Origin: Ischnura elegans
Taxonomy: Eukaryota > Arthropoda > Insecta > Odonata > Coenagrionidae
Direction of reading: 5' to 3'
Length of the DNA: 64,000 nucleotides
Assembly (NCBI RefSeq): GCF_921293095.1
Contig: NC_060246.1
Coordinates: 13,162,001 to 13,226,000, forward strand
Shown: piece by piece, positions 57,131 through 64,000 of the stretch
How positions within the stretch are numbered: position 1 is the stretch's first letter
How the letters are laid out: the number at the start of each line of letters is the position of its first letter
The notes under the pieces: model-generated
Databases searched by the model: none
What the model was told of the DNA's origin: nothing
The model's input: the letters and a program-made list of their open reading frames with translations, nothing else
Made by a program: the position numbers and the translations under genes

Positions 57131-57344
57131 CAATGGGGCCAGCAGTGGTGGCAAGACCAGTCGCCATTGTGTGAATAAAGTTAGTGGCAAAGCAAAGAAC
57201 AGGAGAGTTTTGGAGAACAAATTCAAAAAGAAAGGTTGGAAAAAGAAGAAGAAGAACAAGGGGAAGCTGAAGGAGTGTGCCCAGTCGCAAATGGTGAATG
57301 GTGCAGCTGCTGATAATAAGAAGAAGGTGGGAGTTCAACCATAA
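57131..57344 (+). CDS. Candidate last coding exon, lysine-rich tail
   Basis: After TTTTTTATTGTTAAAG a frame entered in phase 2 is open for 70 codons to TAA at 57342-57344. It reads NGASSGGKTSRHCVNKVSGK, then a basic stretch KFKKKGWKKKKKNKGKLKE and QMVNGAAADNKKKVGVQP. The only in-frame ATG is late, so it must be spliced to something upstream. The exon ending at 52683 leaves phase 1, so at least one intermediate exon is missing if both belong together. The basic tail suggests a nuclear or nucleolar protein, but no family is recognised. Confidence 0.4.
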
Positions 57345-57629
57345 CATGTGATGTCATTGACAGGGAGGAAATTTCCCCATTACAAAAGTCAATTTCTGTT
57401 TTTTCTGGCTTCATATTACCACCCAGTTTGTTTACCATGGTAGCAGGTCTAACCCATGTGAAATTTTTATTTGTTTGAATAGTAATTGAAGGATATTTTT
57501 TATGTACATATATATTTTTTTAAGTTATGCCTTCATATAGGAAGGATAATCAACATTATTTATTATCTCTCCTTATGTATTTCAAACATACCGAATGTAT
57601 TGTGATAGCATTGTTGTCAGCAAAAACTT

Positions 57630-57635
57630 AATAAA
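57630..57635 (+). terminator. Poly(A) signal candidate
   Basis: AATAAA 286 bases after the TAA at 57344, followed by TTGTTTGACAATGG. It supports 57131-57344 being a last coding exon. Confidence 0.4.
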
Positions 57636-57975
57636 ATATTGTTTGACAATGGCAATTGATTGATAGGGACATAGTTTCTATGAAGGAGGAATGCTAGTTT
57701 TGTCATAATTAAACTTTTTAATTGTTCAGTTTCTATCAGAGGAAAACTCTTCATTTTTTGGGAAGTCAATTTTTCCATTTTGGATGTGAAACTTAAATGC
57801 CAAAGACCCAATTTTATCAGCTCTCATGGAAGTATATTTTTGTTTTCATGTTTCTCAAAAAGGTGATTCAAGGAAGGGCACTTAATTGTCTTAAATAATT
57901 TCTCAAGTATTGTCAAGCACCCTTTTCTGACATTAAGAAGGAAGCATGCATGTAAAAGCTTTTAGAAAGAGTTGA

Positions 57976-58190
57976 TAGTCTTTCTGTCATTCATTCATCA
58001 CCACTCCTGTCATTGTAAAGAGCTTCAATTCTTTCATGATTCCAAGCATTGAGTTTCAATCCAAATGCCTTCTCAAAAGCCCCTAATGCAACAAACATCA
58101 GCTTCTTCTTTTTACATTCTCTACACTGCACGAGCAGCCTAAGGATCAACATTGCTTCCCTTGTGCCTCTGCTTTCTCTCAATCTGAATT
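57976..58190 (-). pseudogene. LINE reverse transcriptase fragment
   Basis: The minus strand reads RESRGTREAMLILRLLVQCR, then KKKLMFVALGAFEKAFGLKL and NHERIEALYND. This follows the LINE pattern GRGTRDAI..L..L......K.LY..F.D.EKAFD. The catalytic Asp of motif A is lost. Only about 60 codons remain. Confidence 0.5.
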
Positions 58191-58484
58191 GGTCTCCATC
58201 CAGATACGGCTGCTGTTGTCAGTGGAAGTCCACACACAGCTTGCTGTTACCTATATGCTGTTCTCTTTTGCATCTTCTTGTTAAATGCATCTCAGTGTGA
58301 TCCCTGTGGTTCCCAATATAATTTAGCTTAATGAGAGGTCATTTTCTGCAGTGAGTGAAACAAAAGTTTTCATCCAGTGTGCCAATAGGCGTCAAATGGT
58401 GTGTTGAACTTGAGTATTGGCTACAACAATGATGGAGTTGTCACAGTTGTGATCCTGATGCCCTGGCAAATGGTCCAGACTGTG

Positions 58485-58735
58485 CAGTAGGGGGGATCGG
58501 AAAAATCGATTTTTTTCAAATCCATCTGGCCCAGTGAAAAAAAGTTGTGGGACCGATCAAAAATAAGGCCTGAAAAATTTGAGACCTCTAGGTGAACCCC
58601 TGACCCTCGCTCAAATGCAATTTAGGGGGGGAGGGTCGAAATTCGAAAAATATAGTATTTTATGGTCATTCCCTATAGATTTTGCCGAGTTACTGTTAGA
58701 AAGAGCAAAAATTTCGTGCGTTTTGACGTATCTGC
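58485..58735. repeat. Dispersed repeat D, copy 1
   Basis: From CAGTAGGGGGGATCGGAAAA onwards about 240 bases match 63766-64000 with only a few differences (shared: AAATCCATCTGGCCCA, GGTGAACCCCTGACCCTCGC, TTTTGCCGAGTTACTGTT). Here the sequence continues into a GC-rich segment to about 58980, perhaps more of the same element. The class is unknown; the far end was not identified. Confidence 0.8.
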
Positions 58736-58980
58736 CACCGTTTAGCCACAAAATTCCTAATTTGAGTCTGCGTCCGCGAAGAAAATATTCCAACGCCCAC
58801 GCAGCGTCCGGGATACAAGAGCCGCAGGCCGATCCCTTCCCCTCCACGATCGCTTCTCCCCCTCCCACGCCTCCAATACAGCAAATTCATCCCGAGCATG
58901 CTGCTAGGAGGTCGTTTATCTATGATAATATAAATCGAAAGATGGTAGAAGGTAATAAAGGAAGCGTATGAGACGACTTG

Positions 58981-59889
58981 TCTCTTATTTGGCGCCTAGT
59001 CGGCGTTCAACAAATCGATGTTACCAACTTTTAGAGAAGTTATGAAATATTTTTAGATCCGAGAACACAGGAAAGGAGCCTACGGTCTAAGTAAAGTCCT
59101 CTTGAGTGTGCGAACTATAGTGACGCTTCCTTTCCATTATGTGTGTGACTAAATGGTTTTAGCGGTACCACAGGAAGTACTAGAACTTACGGAAAATGCG
59201 AATAGGCCAAAAGTAGGGTTTTTGTTGAAGTACAAAACTCAAGCACTTTTGAAGGAACATTTAAAATTATGCAGTCGATTAGACAAGAGGGAGGGTTGGA
59301 CTTACCGCTGAAGGGGTAGTGCTAGTATCTACCCCCTGCAGGACCTTATTTTTCTCTTCGGCCGCTTTCTGGACGAAGTTGATACCAGTGGTGGAGGTAG
59401 ATCATGGCAGCAACATCAGAGGTGGGAAGACCAGTGTCGCATTGATATTAGGGCCATTAGGGGCATCTGGCATATTGCCAGCCTTGGCATATTGTCAACC
59501 TTGGCTAGGGTAGAGATGAGTTGGCCAGATGGCATTGAACTACCGCAGCTTCCATTGACAACTTCATGCTTTACAAGTAGACATTGAAAGCATTTTTAAT
59601 ATATCTTCTTCAACTTCTATTCTTTAAGTATTGTATTTTGAGCTGTGACAATATTATTGGGTTTCTTGAATAATCTGTTCACCTTATTCTTTATTCTTTT
59701 AGTGGCATCCTAATTTTTTCACAAGGGAATACAAGCTTGTACCTTGATAATTTTCATAACGGATAGATATATCAATTGCTTTATGAGATATGAACATCAA
59801 TAACTCTATACATAAACGCGTTCTCATGTCAATCGATTACATGAATGTAAGGCAATTAAAGCCACCGAGCATTAATCTTTCATCATTAA
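58981..59889. other. No gene recognised
   Basis: AT-rich to mixed sequence without supported exons. TTAA at 59886-59889 is the target duplication of the following piggyBac. Confidence 0.4.
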
Positions 59890-62537
59890 CACGTTGCGTA
59901 CGGATGGCGAGAATTCTCGTCATATTTTTCCCGAACGTTCCGGATGGATGACGAAGATTCTCATCATTTAGGCACGTCAACCAAAACAATTTTAAAGCGT
60001 ACAATACATATTCGTTAGTACGTTTTCAGTTGTTGTTCGTTATTCATAATGAATTGATTCATCATACCGTTTGATTGGGTAAAGTTATATTCTTAAGTTA
60101 TATTCTATACCATGTTTAAACCAAAGGCATTACGCCCGAATAGGCACATATTTCCATTCTCAACACCTCCACCCAGAATCGGCGTTCCTCTTCTTACCAG
60201 CGTTGGCATCTTATTTATCTTTTTCCTTGAGTAATCCCACACACTTGGCTCATTATTTCCAAAGAGTTTATCCAAATGGCCTTGTTTTATCTAGCGAGTT
60301 TGACCCTTATCTTCATCGCTGCTTCTTCGAGATGCACTCTCAGCAAGTGGACTGCTCTGCTCCGTCAACATAAACATTCTAGACAAAAGGAACTGGGGGA
60401 CTCACAATGAAACCCCCAGTTCTTTTCGTCCATGCTATGGAGGGAAATGATGCTCTCTTACTTGTTTCTTGCCTCTGGGTTAGTTTCCTCTCCCAATGTG
60501 TCTAGAGCAGTTGGTGTTTCCCCGAGTCCCAGTGAATAGTGCATTTGGAGTCAAGTTTTTCTCGCTTGAAGGTTTGCTCGCATTTGTGCTCTAAAAACCA
60601 CTCAAGAATATTCCATATTATGGCATCACATCGGAGGGACAGCACTTTGAATGAAGAAGAAATTTTGTTAGACTTGTGTGATGATGATTTGTCAGATGTA
60701 CCATTAGGGTATGACGAATATAACGACGAAAGTGAAAGCGATTCTGATGTTGTGGTGAATATGAAAACTAGAAAACCTATTCCTCTAGTTATCAGTGAAA
60801 GTGACTCCGATGCGAGTGAAAATGAAGACAATGCTTTGGCAGGAAGTTCTACTTCATGGGAAAAAATAGATTTTGAGAGGCATTTAGTGCAATTTTTGGG
60901 CCAACCTGGAGTGAGGCAATTACCAGAAAATTCCACTAATATCCTTGACGTAGTCTCATTATTTCTTGGTTATGATTTTTTTGAAATGATGTGCCATCAA
61001 TCCAATTTGTATTACTGTCAAAATAAGCATAAATACAAAGAATCGCCAAAAACAGGGAAGTGGTCAAACATAACCATGGCTGAAATGAAAAAATTCTTTT
61101 CTATTTTGATTCTGATGGGTCAAGTGAGGAACTGATGTGTTGAAGTATTGGAGTACAGATCCTTTCATCGAAACAAAAATATTTAGAGAGCTACTGACGC
61201 GAAACAGATTTGAGCAGATATGGAAAACGTGGCATTTTAGTGATAACGAAGCATTCTTAGATACTTCGGATAGACTACATTAAATAAGACCCACCGTAGA
61301 ATACTTCGTTGAAAATTTTCAAAATGTGTATAAGCCAAAGCAGGTATTGTCACTTGATGAAGCCATGATTCCATGGAGAGGAAGATTGAAAATCAAGATC
61401 TATAAATCCTGCAATATATCCTGCAAAAATTGTAAAATATGGGTTACTAGTTCGAATGGTTTGTGAAAGTGATTCTGGCTACATTAGTAATTTACAAATT
61501 TATTCAGCTGAGGGGAAAAAATTAGAACAAACCATCTTGTCTCTTTTGAAGCCACATCTCAATCTTTGGCATCATGTCTATCAAGACAACTATTATAATA
61601 GTGTGAAAATTGCAGAACTGCTCTTAGATAACAAAGTAAGAGTGTGTGGAACCATAAGACCAAATCGGGGACTGCCTCCCGCGTTGAAGAGCGAGGCAAA
61701 AACTTTGAAAAAGGGACAGAACACATTCTCTCGTAAAGGTGAGGTGTTACTAGTGGTTTGGAAAGACAAGGGGGAAGTAAGAATGATTAGCACTCTTCAT
61801 AACGCCAGCATGGGTAACTCAAAGGTAAAAGATTGGGTTACAGGACAGGCAATCAAAAAATCCACTTGTATTCTAAAATACAATGAGTACATGAAAGGTG
61901 TTGACAGGGCGGATATGTACTCATCCTATTACTCCATCATGAGAAAAACAATGAAATGGTCAAAGAAAGTCGTGCTGTGGCTAATAAATTGCGCTCTTTT
62001 TAATGCTTTCAGATTTTATAAAACTCTAGACAAAAATAATGGCATTCGATTCAAAGGCTTTTTGCTCCAGACCGCCAAAGAGTGGGCAGCAAGTAGGCAG
62101 GAGTCGAGCGGATCATCCTCGGACGTTGACTGCGATAATAAGCCAACAGGGCGGGCCCCTTCAAGAGATCACCCACATTGCTTATCAAGAGACCTTAGCA
62201 AACACCATCTCGTTCCTATTGTGGGGAAGGGGACGAAAAAATATCACACGAGAAGATGCAAAATGTGCGCCACGAGAAAAATTAGAAAAGAAACAGGGTA
62301 TGTGTGATCAACTTGCGGCATTCCACTCCACAAGGGAAAATGTTGCATGAAGTATCACACCAGAAAGAGATTCTGAAATTATTTAAGAGTATTACATTCA
62401 AAATTGCATGAAAAAATTTTAATTTTTAAATAAGTTATGGCATTTTTTCAAATGGAATGTTTGCTCAGTGAGTGATGTTTAAAAAACCGCCGGAACAGAG
62501 GGTTAAAAGGAATTTCAATACCCCAGTACGCAACGTG
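59890..62537 (+). mobile_element. piggyBac transposon 2, TTAA target duplication
   Basis: A 2648-bp element between TTAA at 59886-59889 and 62538-62541, with ends CACGTTGCGTACGG and CCAGTACGCAACGTG (12-bp perfect inverted repeat). The left subterminal region has two related dyads, GGCGAGAATTCTCGTC (about 59904-59919) and GATGACGAAGATTCTCATCA (about 59946-59965), possible transposase sites. Ends and transposase are unlike element 1, so this is a separate family. Confidence 0.9.
60620..62307 (+). pseudogene. piggyBac transposase 2 (PGBD4-like), frameshifted
   Basis: Start MASHRRDSTLNEEEILLDL at 60620, acidic N-terminus, then MTIMAE-like core KWSNITMAEMKKFFSILILM. Damage: frameshift near 61130-61145, in-frame TAA at about 61281, and a further frameshift near 61400-61440 where a short ATCCTGCA repeat appears to be duplicated. 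Catalytic Asp motifs remain visible in three pieces: VLSLDEAMIPWRGR (about 61350), HVYQDNYYNS (about 61575) and YMKGVDRADMYSSYYSIMRK (about 61890). The last piece is open for 283 codons and ends with a Cys-poor version of the C-terminal finger (RRCKMCATRKIRKET). Length and motif order fit vertebrate-like PGBD4 transposases better than element 1. Confidence 0.9.
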
Positions 62538-62541
62538 TTAA

Positions 62542-63174
62542 TAATTACTCTCCGAGTCAATTTATCGAAAAAGTTTGTTCATACATCACGTGTGGCATCA
62601 GGAATTAAGCTACCACTACGTGCACTCATTCACTTCTTTTCATCTGCACCTTAATTCAAATATTTTCATTACATATTTCAATTCTCTTTATCTTATAGAC
62701 TTATGCTACCTAGTTTTTCCCACTTAAAATCTTATTTCTGCCTTTCTGGTGTAATTTGTATCTGCTGCTCATGCATACCACCCAGTGATCTATAAAATAA
62801 TTTAACCATGTCTCACTTAAACATATTATATCATGGTCAAAATCACCTTGCAAAACGCTGAACATTTTTTACTTACTTCTCTAACCTCTGACATTCTGAT
62901 AATAGATCGAAAGTTGCTGACTCATTGCACATGTTTTTCTACTCCAATTTTCTATCTCAAGTTAACAAGGATGCTTTCCATACTATGTGGTTTCTATAGC
63001 AAATTCACTTTGAATATTTATTCTATCCCCACTTTCACTTTTACAAGCAAATATACAACCTCCACAAACCCATACGTACTTAACGTGGCCATTTCCTCTA
63101 AGGTTTCTTGCCAGGGCATGCAACTGTCACTTTGTCTGTGTTAAAGCCTAATTTAAAAAATTGGCCTTGCTGCA
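62542..63174. other. No gene recognised
   Basis: AT-rich, only short frames and no splice-bounded exon. Confidence 0.4.
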
Positions 63175-63370
63175 TTAAGAGTCTGCGTGTCCAGGAGAGG
63201 GCCAGAGACACAGATTTCTCTTCACCCTCCTGGATTGAACAAATTCTTCCACCATGCTGGACAGGGCAAAATGAACAAAAAATGGCGTATGCTTGGACTG
63301 GGGAAACTTTCCTACCCTATATGCAGCTTCAATATCACTCCTATTGAGTTGAATAACCAAGGTAAAACTG
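63175..63370 (-). pseudogene. Possible LINE ORF1 fragment
   Basis: The minus strand reads NRSDIEAAYRVGKFPQSKHT and PFFVHFALSSMVEEFVQSRR. This resembles the I..A.RVG....K..P..V.F.....KE.....R pattern in ORF1/RRM-like proteins of non-LTR elements. It is short, and the call is tentative. Confidence 0.35.
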
Positions 63371-63765
63371 TGATACGATTGATGTATGAGCATCGTTATT
63401 TGACATTGAGATAGGTACCAAGTATTTCAACAGTATTCCTGAATGACTCCTGCTCCAAAATATTCTTCTTATCTTCACGGTCACCCAAGTGTTTTTTCAA
63501 GGCAACATTTCCCCAAATAATTTATCTAATTGATCACTCACTTAACTAAGATTACACTGGACTGCTTCTAAAACTTTTTCTCGCCTTCATAGCGTTGTCA
63601 TGCTATCACGAATGATGCTATTCCATGAATTGCATGAATTTCTAAACTCATTCTCCTCATTTTACATCACTGAGATCCTTCCCAAAAGATCACTCAGCAT
63701 TGAGCATAGATGAATCTTCCAAAGTGCTGAATGGCGCCATCTGTTGTGCAGTTTCATTCCCTGCA

Positions 63766-64000
63766 CAGTAGGGCGGATCGGAAAAATCAATTTTTTTCAA
63801 ATCCATCTGGCCCAATGAAAAAAAGTTGTGGGAACGATCAAAAATAAGGCCTGAAAATTTTGAGACCTCTAGGTGAACCCCTGACCCTCGCTCAAATGCA
63901 ATTTAGGGGGGAGGGTCGAAATTCAAAAAATATAATATTTTATGGTCATTCCCTATAGATTTTGCCGAGTTACTGTTCAACAGGGCAAAAATTTCGTGCG
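63766..64000. repeat. Dispersed repeat D, copy 2, cut by the window end
   Basis: CAGTAGGGCGGATCGGAAAA onward matches 58485-58735. The element continues beyond the window. Confidence 0.85.

Noticed and set aside
1-64000. CRISPR arrays, bacterial operons, rRNA or tRNA genes
   Set aside because: No regularly spaced repeats, ribosome-binding sites, long clustered genes or tRNA cloverleaves were seen; the organisation is that of an intron-rich animal genome.

Overview
The window looks like a piece of a large, AT-rich animal genome, most likely an arthropod (an insect is my best guess). Coding sequence is split into short exons with canonical GT/AG boundaries, introns are kilobases long, and much of the DNA is transposon-derived: mariner, pogo/Tigger-like, hAT-like, piggyBac, a THAP-type DNA transposon, Ty3/gypsy, non-LTR LINE and a Penelope-like repeat. 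Nothing prokaryotic, no CRISPR array and no RNA gene could be supported. The species cannot be named from the sequence.

Host genes. (1) At 12627-12758 (+) lies the last coding exon of a Cys-loop ligand-gated ion channel, ending with membrane segment M4; its other exons must lie to the left and were not found. (2) At 16858-17011 (-) lies a convincing but unidentified terminal exon. (3) From 27918 down to 20330 (-) I can assemble a phase-consistent five-exon gene of 273 codons. It has a TATA box, a predicted signal peptide and one NHR (Neuralized homology repeat) domain. An NHR domain behind a signal peptide is unusual, and this is the most interesting host gene here. (4) Between 42742 and 57344 (+) are exon fragments that probably belong to one or two unidentified genes; two of them (51801-52087 and 52595-52683) join in phase.

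Mobile DNA, left to right. A decayed mariner transposase (1-995). Non-autonomous TIR elements with exact target duplications at 2820, 4768, 5204, 6007, 9014, 21176, 21486, 25096, 41313 and 53278, with a worn hAT-type copy at 27296. A nested complex at 29840-37595, in which a long inverted repeat encloses a hAT MITE, split by a 3.75-kb insert, which carries a foldback element, which is itself split by a LINE. A TIR element (38750-39930). An internally deleted gypsy copy (43401-45011, -). A piggyBac element 45716-49409 with TTAA ends and a transposase broken only by one in-frame TGA. A Penelope-like hairpin repeat (49800-50377, related copy at 40805). A decayed THAP-type element around 54478-56762. 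A second, unrelated and more damaged piggyBac at 59890-62537. A dispersed repeat at 58485 recurs at 63766 and runs off the right edge.

How it fits together. The host exons are islands in transposon-rich introns. Intron sequence of the NHR gene alone holds five small elements, and the channel gene and the NHR gene converge towards the quiet stretch 12.8-20.3 kb. All assignments come from reading the sequence; no database search was possible.
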